Positions 52,553 to 60,917 of a DNA stretch of 64,000 nucleotides are shown here, one piece after another. The notes beneath the pieces were generated by a model that was not told the DNA's origin, did not search any database, and was given only the letters and a program-made list of their open reading frames with translations. Source of the stretch: an uncultured Tissierellia bacterium (lineage in GTDB: Bacteria > Bacillota > Clostridia > Tissierellales > Peptoniphilaceae); contig CALAJY010000010.1 in the NCBI GenBank assembly GCA_937923265.1, positions 45,594 to 109,593 on the forward strand, in the 5' to 3' direction. Each line of letters opens with the position of its first letter. Position 1 is the first letter of the stretch. A program made the translations under genes and the position numbers.

Positions 52553-55078
52553 TTATTCCTCGGGCACCCACACCAACATCATGCCCTGCACATGGATGTT
52601 GGTCTTTTTCGGACGAATCGTCACATTCTGGGTGTTGTTTGCCATCTCCTCATAGCGGTCATCGATGTCCTGTAGGCCTTCCTCCAGCTGTCTTTGAAGA
52701 TCGTCCAGCTCTTCCTGGTAGGCCTGCAGAGAATCCTGCTCCCGCTCGACATCGCTGTTCTGTCCCCGAGACCGGTTCATGGTTCTCGCGGTCCGAGCCA
52801 TCTTGTTCATGGTCGTCTTGCCAAAGCGCTTGCTGCCCAACAGGCTGTCCAGAATCGTCGACCCGATGTCCACCACCGTGTTCATCTTCTCTCGCTGGGC
52901 CTGCTCTTCTTCCCTTTGAATTCGCTGCCCCTGCTTGCGAATCTTCTCTTCCGCCCGTTGAATCTTGGTCTCCATGGACTTCTGCAATTTATCGGCTTCT
53001 TTTGTCTTCAACGCCGCTAACGCTTCCTGAATGCGGGATCGGAAGCTCTCTTCGTCCTCGTCGGGTTTCTGCAGGAGCTTTGCATCCGGCTGGTAGGCAA
53101 GCTCCAGAACATCATTTTGGTAAATGGCTTCCTCCAGATTTTTTTGCCACTTGGTCCAGGTTGTCTTCGTCTGCACATCCTTCGGCAGCTCTTCCCCTTG
53201 GATGCCTTCCGGGGCCTCCGAGGAGAGCTCCGTCTCATCAAAGTCGGCCCGGTCCGCATCCGACCAGTCCACCGCAATCAAATCATCCCGGATGTCGGTC
53301 ATGTAATTTTTGCGAACCTTGCTCAGAATATCGTACTTCTTCTCCTCATAGAGAATGTCACACACCGCCACGGCCTTGGGCCGGTATTGCGAGCTTCTCG
53401 CTCCGGAGCGGGGCTCCAAAAAGCGCTGGGGAACGGGAAGGGAAAGCATCGAAAAGGCATTCTGCAGGTCCTGGGCGAAGGATTGTCCCAAGACGCTTCC
53501 CGAATCGGATGCGCTGGGGATGGGAGCCGTTTCCGCGGCGGGTTCTTCTTGCGGCCGTCGTTCGGGGGCCGCTTCCTCCGCCGGCAGGGCGACTCCTTCG
53601 GAAGAGAGTGCGGTTTCCCTTTCTTCCCCGGAAGAGGTGGTCTCCCCCGTTTCCGCCGAATTTCCCACGCTTCGGGGAGCCTCCTCGGGAGTTAGCTTTT
53701 TCAGTTGATCCCGCGTGAGAGGTCCTGCCAGGTAGGACATGGCCCACCGTGTTTGCAGTAAAATCGGCCCCTGATCATGAACACATTGAATGAGGAAGGT
53801 TCGCTTCGGAAGGGTGGAAAGAAGCTGGTCCGCCTGCTTGCGGTCCATGCCCGCCTGTGCCCCATTTGCCGAGTCCAGTCCATCCAGCAGACGGTTTTTG
53901 TCCTGTTCCGTCTGGAGGCGACCAATCATCCATGTCCCCATGTTGGAAAGTCCCTTGTAGTCCAGATCCACCGGATTTTGGGTGGCCAGGACAACGCCGA
54001 GTCCGAAGGCGCGGGCCTGCTTGAGAAGCATCAGCAGGGGCATTTTCGAGGGAGGGTTCTCCACCGGGGGAAAGAATCCGGCAATCTCATCCATATACAG
54101 GAGGGCCCTGAGGGAATCCGTGCCCGGTTGGAGGCGCATCCAAGCCAGGGTACGATAGAGCAGATCGGTCACGAAGGACTGCCGCTCATTATCGTCTAAA
54201 TGGGCAATGGAAAGAATGCTGATTCTGGCCTTCCCCTCCTTGTCCTGAAGAAGGCCGGAAATGTCCAAGGGATCGCCCTTCATCCACAGCTCATACTTTG
54301 ACGAAGCCAAGAAGGCATTGAGTTTGGTGGCAACGCTCGTCCTCTCCTTTTCGGGAAAGACGGTGTCCACCGGCAAAACCCCGATGGCGGCCAGGGAGGG
54401 CTTCATCAGCTCCATGATGACCGTCTGCAGGTCAACCCCCTGCCCCCGGCTCCACTGATCATGGAGCCATTGGGTGAGATAGAGGTAAGCTCCACTTTGT
54501 TTATCCTGGTTGACCTCCGTCAGAGCGAAGAGGGAGCCGATGGTGCCTTCCACCAACTCGGACAGGAGCTCCTCGTCTTCTCTTTGCTCCTTTTCGGGAA
54601 GCTGGTTCAGATGGTTCATGGACAGGGGCCGACCAAATCGTCCCCCGGGCGTGTAGACGGTTGCGTTGAGTTTCTCTCCAAAACGCTGAAAGCGGTCCTC
54701 ATCAATGCCCCAATCTGCCAGGCCCTTTTTCCAACTCTCGGCCTTCTCCGCTGCCAATTCCTCCCGGCTTTTCCCCTGGGCGGAGGCTTCTTCCTGGGAA
54801 ATCCAGGGAAGAAACTCCTCCGGACTCAGCTTGGGAAAGTGCAGGAGAAGATTGCTCATGTCTCCCTTGGGATCCACGATAATTGCCGGGATATCCTGAA
54901 GCACCGCCTCTTCCAGGAGATCAATGCACAAGCCCGTTTTCCCGCTTCCCGTCATGCCCACGCAGACGGCATGCGTTGTTAGATTTTTTGCGGGGAAGAG
55001 ATAGGCTTCCCCCTTCCGGTTTTCCGAGTCGGCAAATCGGCCTAAGTAGAATTTGCCCGCTTCATCAATCGATGCCAT
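52553..55078 (-). CDS. HerA/VirB4-like P-loop ATPase with coiled-coil C-terminus
   Basis: This 841-residue cytosolic ATPase has an N-terminal motor (about 1-470). Features are Walker A GMTGSGKT (41-48), the DPKGDMSNLL segment, Walker B ALLYMDE (325-331), an ATQNPVDLDYKGLSNMGTW sensor region and GRLQTEQDKNRLL. Pro/Glu/Ala-rich linker sequence follows, then a Lys/Glu/Gln-rich probable coiled coil (about 690-810). HerA-type ATPases pump DNA or peptides and often pair with a nuclease or membrane channel, but none is adjacent. It is therefore a standalone ATPase of unknown role. The ATG has an AAGGAGG site and a probable promoter upstream. Confidence 0.8.
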   Translation of the reverse strand: MASIDEAGKFYLGRFADSENRKGEAYLFPAKNLTTHAVCVGMTGSGKTGLCIDLLEEAVLQDIPAIIVDPKGDMSNLLLHFPKLSPEEFLPWISQEEASAQGKSREELAAEKAESWKKGLADWGIDEDRFQRFGEKLNATVYTPGGRFGRPLSMNHLNQLPEKEQREDEELLSELVEGTIGSLFALTEVNQDKQSGAYLYLTQWLHDQWSRGQGVDLQTVIMELMKPSLAAIGVLPVDTVFPEKERTSVATKLNAFLASSKYELWMKGDPLDISGLLQDKEGKARISILSIAHLDDNERQSFVTDLLYRTLAWMRLQPGTDSLRALLYMDEIAGFFPPVENPPSKMPLLMLLKQARAFGLGVVLATQNPVDLDYKGLSNMGTWMIGRLQTEQDKNRLLDGLDSANGAQAGMDRKQADQLLSTLPKRTFLIQCVHDQGPILLQTRWAMSYLAGPLTRDQLKKLTPEEAPRSVGNSAETGETTSSGEERETALSSEGVALPAEEAAPERRPQEEPAAETAPIPSASDSGSVLGQSFAQDLQNAFSMLSLPVPQRFLEPRSGARSSQYRPKAVAVCDILYEEKKYDILSKVRKNYMTDIRDDLIAVDWSDADRADFDETELSSEAPEGIQGEELPKDVQTKTTWTKWQKNLEEAIYQNDVLELAYQPDAKLLQKPDEDEESFRSRIQEALAALKTKEADKLQKSMETKIQRAEEKIRKQGQRIQREEEQAQREKMNTVVDIGSTILDSLLGSKRFGKTTMNKMARTARTMNRSRGQNSDVEREQDSLQAYQEELDDLQRQLEEGLQDIDDRYEEMANNTQNVTIRPKKTNIHVQGMMLVWVPEE

Positions 55079-55106
55079 TCTTTCCTCCTTAAAATTCCCT
55101 CGTAGC

Positions 55107-55127
55107 TCTGACGTTCGAAGCGTCAGA
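55107..55127. promoter_or_regulatory. Palindrome in the leader of the HerA-like gene
   Basis: TCTGACG and CGTCAGA flank TTCGAAG, downstream of the putative promoter and 29 bases before the ATG. It could be an operator or a leader hairpin. Confidence 0.4.
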
Positions 55128-55176
55128 AAGAGGGCAATCGCTTCCCCAGCTTACCTTCTGCCGGAAAGTATTCCGA

Positions 55177-55206
55177 TTTATAGTTACCCCAGGCTGAAAT
55201 TTTCAA
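55177..55206 (-). promoter_or_regulatory. Putative promoter of the HerA-like gene
   Basis: On the minus strand TTGAAA (55201-55206) and TATAAA (55177-55182) are 18 bases apart, just after the terminator of the preceding gene. Confidence 0.5.
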
Positions 55207-55209
55207 AGA

Positions 55210-55250
55210 AAAAAGCCTAAGAGAGGCTCCGATTTCCTCTCTTAGACTTT
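55210..55250 (-). terminator. Rho-independent terminator after the C39-like gene
   Basis: A CTAAGAGAGG / CCTCTCTTAG stem overlaps the stop codon of the upstream gene and is followed by a T run on the minus strand. Confidence 0.88.
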
Positions 55251-56063
55251 TTCGGAATCTTCGGAAGGGGCTGCCTCCTCGTGTTGCGCCTGCCGATGAA
55301 AGAAAAAGGAAGCTCCGGCGAGCACCAACGTGACGCAGGCTCCGACCACACCGGCCACCCAGGCCCTTTTCCCGAACAGCTCGTAGAGGGTCATGATGCC
55401 CGCGACATAGGCGAGATTCCGATACACGCCACTCTTCTCTCGAAGTTTTTCGGCAAAACTCTTCTGCGGATTGTTTTTCATCTTCTCATCCCTTCCGGAA
55501 TAGGCGGTCATCGCCCTTATTTTAGCGGGCCCCTCCCAGCACAGATACTCCTTTAGGCTGTCCCTCCATCCCGTGATCACATGGAGGTAGGCCTCGCCCT
55601 TCCTGTCCCTTCGATAGCCAACCCCCAGGACCCAATGCCAATCCGCCAGGCCCGCCTGCAGGAGTACCGCAACGGGCTTGCCTTGGTCTATGGCTCGGCA
55701 ATAGGCGGAAAATCCCTTTTCCCCCACCGACAGGCTCTCGCTCTCCACCTCGATGTGAAACTCTCTCCCGGCCCGATGCACCTTTTCGGCGGTGAACATC
55801 ACCGGTCCATTTCCCACATAGGGATACACGATGGAGAAGATTTCCGAATGCGTCTTCTCACTCGGGCTCTCCCTTCTCTGCGCCGTTAGCAGAAGAAGGA
55901 GATTGGAAACCATGATCGAGGCGCAGTGATTCTTCGCATCCTGGGAAAATTCTCCCGTGGTCAGCCAGGAAAGGGAAGGGAGGGGAAGATCCGCCCCCGT
56001 CAACGGAGAGGGAAGATTCTCTTCCTCCTGAAAGCCATAGCCCCTTATCGTAACAAATCGCAT
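55242..56063 (-). CDS. Papain-like (C39-type) protein with C-terminal membrane spans
   Basis: I do not recognise a named family. This 273-residue protein has an N-terminal soluble part (1-190) with the elements of a papain-like C39 fold: Cys in AKNHCASIMVSNLLLLL (C47), His in ADWHWVLGVGYR (H143) and a possible third residue in HVITGWRDSLKEY. About 200 residues are followed by two hydrophobic segments (about 215-232 and 234-256) and a charged tail. No signal peptide is seen, so the catalytic part would be cytoplasmic. The ATG has an AAGGAGGAG site. It is the last gene of a run with CapA-like and MATE genes. Confidence 0.6.
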   Translation of the reverse strand: MRFVTIRGYGFQEEENLPSPLTGADLPLPSLSWLTTGEFSQDAKNHCASIMVSNLLLLLTAQRRESPSEKTHSEIFSIVYPYVGNGPVMFTAEKVHRAGREFHIEVESESLSVGEKGFSAYCRAIDQGKPVAVLLQAGLADWHWVLGVGYRRDRKGEAYLHVITGWRDSLKEYLCWEGPAKIRAMTAYSGRDEKMKNNPQKSFAEKLREKSGVYRNLAYVAGIMTLYELFGKRAWVAGVVGACVTLVLAGASFFFHRQAQHEEAAPSEDSEKV

Positions 56064-56072
56064 CGCTCCTCC

Positions 56073-57395
56073 TTAGGACCCTGCCGGAGGGGAGGACTCC
56101 GAAGTTTGCGACGGCTCCCGGTCCAAAAGCAGCTCCCGCTGCAGACCTCCGGCGGTTTTCATGGTCATCTCATACGCTTGTTGTACCCGTTTCTTCTCCC
56201 CTTCCTTCAGGACGGCTTCCTGTGCCCCGCCGGGAAGATAATCGGAACATCGTAAGGTCTGCACGAAATAGCCGAGCTTGTCTCGCTCCGCACGAACCCA
56301 GAGCGGGTGCAAGCGAATTCCGGCAATCACCGCCTTGGTCGCCTTCGCTTCTTTCTCCACCTCGATTTCCAGGGCCAGGCTCTGTTCCGTGCGAATGTCC
56401 TTCAGGGTTTCCAGACGCTGCAGGGAGATGAAATTCCCACAGGCATAGGCCACCGCCCCCCATCGTCCGTCCTTGCTCAAAATTCGCTCCCCACTTTGCA
56501 CCACATGAGGGTGGTTTCCCACGATGAGATCCGCACCCCAGTCCACCATCTTGCGCGCAAGCTCCCTTTCCTCCTGCCGCTCTTTGGCGGCATACTCCAC
56601 GCCCCAATGAGGATACACGATGATAAAATCCGTCTTCTCCTTTAGGGAGAGCAGGTCCTCCCTGATCATCTGCTCATCCAGCGGGTTAAGGTAGGACGCG
56701 AGCTTCTCCCGTGAAAGGGACTCCTCGATTCCATTAAAGTTGAGGGAATACGAAAGGATTCCGATTTTCATCCCTCCCACGTCCTGAATGAGGGTGCGAT
56801 CCTCCCCGGGTCGATGACTCCCCACAGCGTGAAGGCCCGCGCCCTCGATGCCCTGAAGGGTTGTCACGACCCCTTCCAGACCTCCGTCCAAGGCATGGTT
56901 GTTGGCCGTTGTCAGCACATCGAATCCGGTATCCGCCAGGGCGGAAAAAATGGTGGATTTGGTGTTAAAGCGGGGATACCCGGAAATCGGCTTCTTGTCA
57001 TTGGAGGTCGCTTCAAAATTTCCAATCGTCAGATCGGCATCCCTCAGAAAGTCTCGAACCAGGGCAAACTGCTTACGGTAGTCGGGCTTCTCCTTCGTCC
57101 CCAATTTTGAGGCATAGATGCTCTGGAGATCATGGCTCATGATATCGCCCACCGCCTTGATCCGAATGCGTTTCTTCCCCACAGGGGCCTTTTCTTCCGG
57201 AACCGGTGCCTCCCACGCGGAAGAGGAATCTCCCTCCTCGGAAGAAGACGCCTCCCCCGAGCTCTCCGGCCCCTTTTCCGCAAGCACGGAGTCCTGTCCG
57301 TCAACGGATGAGAGGGCTTCCGGTTCTGACCCGCAGGAAACAAGAAAGACCATTGCCCATACGATAAGGACCCTTTTCAGAAGATGCTTTCCCAT
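56073..57395 (-). CDS. CapA-family lipoprotein (predicted metallophosphatase)
   Basis: This 440-residue lipoprotein has a lipobox FLVSCGS (Cys 21) and a Ser/Glu-rich linker, then a PgsA/CapA-type metallophosphoesterase-like domain (about 75-400). Motifs are VGDIMSHD, IGNFEA, ANNHALDGG, YPHWGVEY, GNHPHVVQ and YACGNFISLQ. CapA proteins belong to poly-gamma-glutamate synthesis, but no capB/C/D homologue is nearby, and many family members have other or unknown roles. It lies between MATE and C39-like genes with close spacing. Confidence 0.86.
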   Translation of the reverse strand: MGKHLLKRVLIVWAMVFLVSCGSEPEALSSVDGQDSVLAEKGPESSGEASSSEEGDSSSAWEAPVPEEKAPVGKKRIRIKAVGDIMSHDLQSIYASKLGTKEKPDYRKQFALVRDFLRDADLTIGNFEATSNDKKPISGYPRFNTKSTIFSALADTGFDVLTTANNHALDGGLEGVVTTLQGIEGAGLHAVGSHRPGEDRTLIQDVGGMKIGILSYSLNFNGIEESLSREKLASYLNPLDEQMIREDLLSLKEKTDFIIVYPHWGVEYAAKERQEERELARKMVDWGADLIVGNHPHVVQSGERILSKDGRWGAVAYACGNFISLQRLETLKDIRTEQSLALEIEVEKEAKATKAVIAGIRLHPLWVRAERDKLGYFVQTLRCSDYLPGGAQEAVLKEGEKKRVQQAYEMTMKTAGGLQRELLLDREPSQTSESSPPAGS

Positions 57396-57405
57396 AGCCT
57401 GCTCC

Positions 57406-58746
57406 TTAAATTTTAATGTTTAGCCATTTCTTCTGGCGGAAGCGGAGACTCATGAAGACAAAGCGGGAGAACTGGTCCGATCCCACGCCCAGCCAGATTC
57501 CGACCAAGCCCAGATGAAAAACCTGGACCAAGACGAAAGTCACCAGGGTTCGAATGATGGTCACCGAAACCAGGGAAGACATCAGGCAGTACCGGACGTC
57601 TCCCGCGGCGCGCAAACAGCCTCCGTAAATCAGCTGGGAAATCTGAAGGAGCACAATGACCATGATAAAATGCGAAATCATGACCCCGTCATTGATGATA
57701 TCCGCTTCCTGGAAGTGGAGGCCGTAAATTCCTCGGCCAAAGACGAGGAGGAAGAGGGAAAGGGCAACCGAAATCACGAAGCCGATCCGCTGGCAGACCT
57801 TGCCGTAGGCTAAGGCCTGCTCTTTTTTTCCTGCTCCCAGGCTCTCTCCCGTCAGGGCAACGGCGGCCACCTGCATTCCATCGGCAAAGGCAAAGCCCAG
57901 ATTCAGCAGGTTCATGCCCACATTATGGGCCGCGAAGGCTGCCGTGCCCAAGCCGGCTGCCATCAAGGCTGTTGCCAAAAAGCCGATTCGCATAAAAATA
58001 TTTTCCACAAAGAGGTTGATGGCCAGGTTGCTGATGGATTTCACCGCTTCCATGGTGGGCCTGAGTTTCCTCTTGATCATGTAGGCAATTCTCACATAGC
58101 TGTTCCGCTGGAAGAGGGACTGAATGCTCATGATGGCCGAGACCACCGTTCCCAAGACGGTTGCCAGCGCCGCTCCCTCGATGCCCAGCTTGGGAAAACC
58201 AAGATTTCCCTGAATCAACAGGTAGTTAAAGGCAATGTTCACAAGGCTGGAAACGAGGTTGGTGGTGAAGGCGATGATGGTGTTTCCACTCCCCCGCTGA
58301 GCAGCGTTGATGCAGAGCGTGATGATATTGAAGAACATGCCCCCCATGATAATCCGAAAATAGCGGCTGCTGGGATCCAGGGTGTCCGCATTGGCCCCTG
58401 CAAACTTCATGATCGGTTCGGTAAAGGCCACCATGGCCACCGTAACCGCCAAACAGAGAATCAGGGAAATGGTTAAGGCACTCAGGAGGGTCTCATTGGC
58501 CGACCGCTGGCGTTCTTCCCCCTTCCTTCGAGCCACCAGGGCGGAGAGGGCGATGTTGATGGAAATAAAAATGCTGAAGCCGATGAACTTGGGCTGGGTG
58601 GTCAGACCGACCGCCGCCACCGCATAGCTGCCCAGGCTGGAAACCATCATGGTGTCAATCATGCCTGCCAAAGAAATGAAAAAGCTCTCCAAGACCGCAG
58701 GCCAGGCTACATGGATCGCCGAAACGACGTATTTTTTTTCGATCAC
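57406..58746 (-). CDS. MATE-family efflux transporter
   Basis: This 446-residue polytopic membrane protein with about twelve spans belongs to the multidrug and toxic compound extrusion family. The N-terminus ends in AWPAVLESFFISLAGMIDTMMVSSLG, and the repeat between the two halves can be seen (GTVVSAIMSIQSL, AAVALTGESLGAG). It exports cationic or other compounds using a Na+ or H+ gradient. The start is GTG with a GGAGG site and 11 bases separate it from capA. Substrate unknown. Confidence 0.92.
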   Translation of the reverse strand: MIEKKYVVSAIHVAWPAVLESFFISLAGMIDTMMVSSLGSYAVAAVGLTTQPKFIGFSIFISINIALSALVARRKGEERQRSANETLLSALTISLILCLAVTVAMVAFTEPIMKFAGANADTLDPSSRYFRIIMGGMFFNIITLCINAAQRGSGNTIIAFTTNLVSSLVNIAFNYLLIQGNLGFPKLGIEGAALATVLGTVVSAIMSIQSLFQRNSYVRIAYMIKRKLRPTMEAVKSISNLAINLFVENIFMRIGFLATALMAAGLGTAAFAAHNVGMNLLNLGFAFADGMQVAAVALTGESLGAGKKEQALAYGKVCQRIGFVISVALSLFLLVFGRGIYGLHFQEADIINDGVMISHFIMVIVLLQISQLIYGGCLRAAGDVRYCLMSSLVSVTIIRTLVTFVLVQVFHLGLVGIWLGVGSDQFSRFVFMSLRFRQKKWLNIKI

Positions 58747-58767
58747 GTGTCCTCCTTCGCAATAGCA

Positions 58768-58800
58768 AAACCTTCTTCGAAAAATTCGAAGAAGGTTTCC
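58768..58800 (-). terminator. Hairpin after the acetyltransferase gene
   Basis: An AAACCTTCTTCGAA / TTCGAAGAAGGTTT stem lies in the 66-base gap before the MATE gene. The T run is only four long, so it may be a weak terminator or attenuator. Confidence 0.6.
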
Positions 58801-58812
58801 ATCAATTTTTTC

Positions 58813-59322
58813 CTAAAAAGAATCGGTGATACAGCGCTCATAGGCAAAACGTGGGCTTCCATCATCCACCGAAATCACTCCGCAGAAGTGAAAGCCTGCC
58901 TTTTGAATCAAATGGCGCATCGGTTGGTTGTTTTCATGGGTGTCAATACGAAGGGACAGGACTCCCTGCTGCTTCGCCTCTTTCCGGGCAAAGTCCATCA
59001 TCGCTTGAAAAATCCCCTTGGCGACGTCGGCAGAGGCAACCCGATGAATCGTGAGATACGGGCCGGAATTGCGCCAAGTCCCTTGAATCTCCGCATAGGA
59101 AGGCTCTACGCCGGGAAGCAAGACAAAGGTCCCAACAATCTCCCGATCTTGCACCACAACATAGTTGCGGCCCTTTCGGAGGTCCTCCCGCACCAGCTCG
59201 GAGCTGGGTCGATTGTCCTTCCACTGAGAGCCGTTTCCCTGCGCCTTCATAAACGCACGGGCCTGCTCAAAAATCTTTAAAAGGCAGACATAGTCTGCCT
59301 TTTTTCCCTTACGAATCTCCAT
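58813..59322 (-). CDS. GNAT-family N-acetyltransferase
   Basis: This 169-residue enzyme has the GNAT fold: an N-terminal IRKGKKADYVCLLKI, the central strand NYVVVQDREIVGTFVLL, the acetyl-CoA-binding region (LTIHRVASADVAKGIFQAMMDFA, in place of the classical Q-x-x-G-x-G) and a C-terminal LRIDTHENNQPMRHLIQKAGFHFCG. The substrate cannot be read. The ATG overlaps the stop of the polysaccharide deacetylase (TAATG), so translation is coupled. In-frame alternative starts upstream are not ATG. Confidence 0.85.
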   Translation of the reverse strand: MEIRKGKKADYVCLLKIFEQARAFMKAQGNGSQWKDNRPSSELVREDLRKGRNYVVVQDREIVGTFVLLPGVEPSYAEIQGTWRNSGPYLTIHRVASADVAKGIFQAMMDFARKEAKQQGVLSLRIDTHENNQPMRHLIQKAGFHFCGVISVDDGSPRFAYERCITDSF

Positions 59323-60740
59323 TATTTGAGGTCCCAAACATCTTGGGGGCGCACAAACTCATACCCCATGGCTTTGAGCTTGGGAACCAGCATGCGAACC
59401 GCCTCTACCGTCGATGGGTAGATGGAGTGCATCAGGGATACCGCATCATTGTGCAGGGTCTTCATCACCAATTGGTAAACCGCATCCTTATTACGGGATT
59501 TCCAGTCCAGACTGTCGATATCCCAGAAGACGGTCTTCATCCCATACTTATTGATAATTGCCTTCTCCCGTTTTCCGCCGGACCCGTAGGGAAAGCGGAA
59601 AAGCGTGGGCGTGAAGCCAATCTTCTCTTTACAGACCTTGAGGCACTTCTGCACATCCGTTTCAATCTGCTGATCGCTCAGTTTCTTATAGTTATCATGG
59701 TGAAAGGAGTGAAGACCGACCTGATGACCCTCCGCCAGCATTCGTTTCACAATCGGGGCATAGGCATCCGCATTTTCTCCGATCACAAAAAAGGTGGCCT
59801 TGATGTCCAGTTCCTTTAATGCATCGAGGAGCTGGTTGGTGACTTTCGAAGGCCCATCATCGAAGGTAAAGGCAATCCGCTTTTTCCCATCGTCCGGCTT
59901 TTTGACCGTGGACCCGTTCGCCGTCTCCGGTTTCTTCTCCTCTTGTTGTCTCTCCAGTTCCCGAACCTTGTCGTCCTGCGCCTTTTGAGAGTCCGCCGCC
60001 GCTTTGTCCGCAGCTTCTTGGAAAGGCTTCAATGCCTTTGCCAGCCTGGATTCCGGATCTAAGCCCTTTAGCCCCTCGATTCCCAGGGCCTGATAGAGCG
60101 CCTGCTTGTTTTTCTCCACATAGGACTGATACTTTGCGGTCAGATCCGCCGCATCCATCTGCAGGTCCAAATCGGACAGGAGCTTTTCGCTAGTCAACAG
60201 CTTGGAGGCAACCTCCTTCGCATTCCCCTCCTCAATCGTGGAAGGAAGGCCTTCCAGGGTTGCTGCCGCCTGACTCCGATTTTCCACCGCGGTTTTCATG
60301 GAGCCGTATTGCTGTTCCAACCACTTTGTGAATTCATCCAGACGCTGGAAACCTTGAAAATTTTGACGCATCTCTTCCAGGCCCTTGGCATCAAAAGAGG
60401 CAGAGAGCTTGCCGGGATTATCCTTTCCCGTAATGGTATCCACCCCATAGACCTGTGCCAAATAGTCCCTTGCCTTTGCCTTTTTCTGTCCATCGGCAAT
60501 GAGGGGCGAGAGGGTGTTGTCCTCTTCCTTTTGGAGTGCTGCAAGGTCTTTCCCCAACTGCGCGAAATCCTCCGCTTTACTCTCATCTTTTAAATAGATG
60601 TGTTGTTTCTCCGTGTATAAATTATCGAGCCGCTTGCTGATTTCTGCCGTGGGATTCTTCTCGAGAAAATTCCAACCCACAAAGATTCCGCAAGCAACGA
60701 TGACAAGGCCAACTAATGTGGCAACCACTTTTTTTACCAC
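59322..60740 (-). CDS. Membrane-anchored polysaccharide deacetylase with coiled-coil stalk
   Basis: This 472-residue extracytoplasmic enzyme is predicted to remove acetyl groups from peptidoglycan or another glycan. One N-terminal span (VVATLVGLVIVACGIFVGW) is followed by about 250 residues rich in Lys, Glu, Gln and Ala, probably a long helical stalk. The NodB domain (about 287-472) has the metal motif TFDDGPS (Asp 294, 295), the His pair in HSFHHDN (H344, H348) and RFPYGSGG. Stalk length is unusual for this family. It is followed by the acetyltransferase gene with a one-base overlap. Confidence 0.9.
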   Translation of the reverse strand: MVKKVVATLVGLVIVACGIFVGWNFLEKNPTAEISKRLDNLYTEKQHIYLKDESKAEDFAQLGKDLAALQKEEDNTLSPLIADGQKKAKARDYLAQVYGVDTITGKDNPGKLSASFDAKGLEEMRQNFQGFQRLDEFTKWLEQQYGSMKTAVENRSQAAATLEGLPSTIEEGNAKEVASKLLTSEKLLSDLDLQMDAADLTAKYQSYVEKNKQALYQALGIEGLKGLDPESRLAKALKPFQEAADKAAADSQKAQDDKVRELERQQEEKKPETANGSTVKKPDDGKKRIAFTFDDGPSKVTNQLLDALKELDIKATFFVIGENADAYAPIVKRMLAEGHQVGLHSFHHDNYKKLSDQQIETDVQKCLKVCKEKIGFTPTLFRFPYGSGGKREKAIINKYGMKTVFWDIDSLDWKSRNKDAVYQLVMKTLHNDAVSLMHSIYPSTVEAVRMLVPKLKAMGYEFVRPQDVWDLK

Positions 60741-60854
60741 TTCGATACCCCCTTCCTTTTTCTAACGACTCTATTCTACCTAAGTACAGGGAAAAAGAAA
60801 AGTTCCCTTGGGACAAGTAAGGACCCATTTCTTTGCGTTTTCCCGTTTTCCATA

Positions 60855-60897
60855 AAAAAAGAAAAGAAGCGAAGGTTCGCTTCTTTTCTTTTCTTTC
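60855..60897 (-). terminator. Rho-independent terminator after the tandem-repeat lipoprotein gene
   Basis: An AAGAAAAGAAGCGAA / TTCGCTTCTTTTCTT stem with a two-base loop is flanked by a T-rich tail on the minus strand, 20 bases after the stop. Confidence 0.85.
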
Positions 60898-60917
60898 GTT
60901 CTGACGTGTTCCAAATC

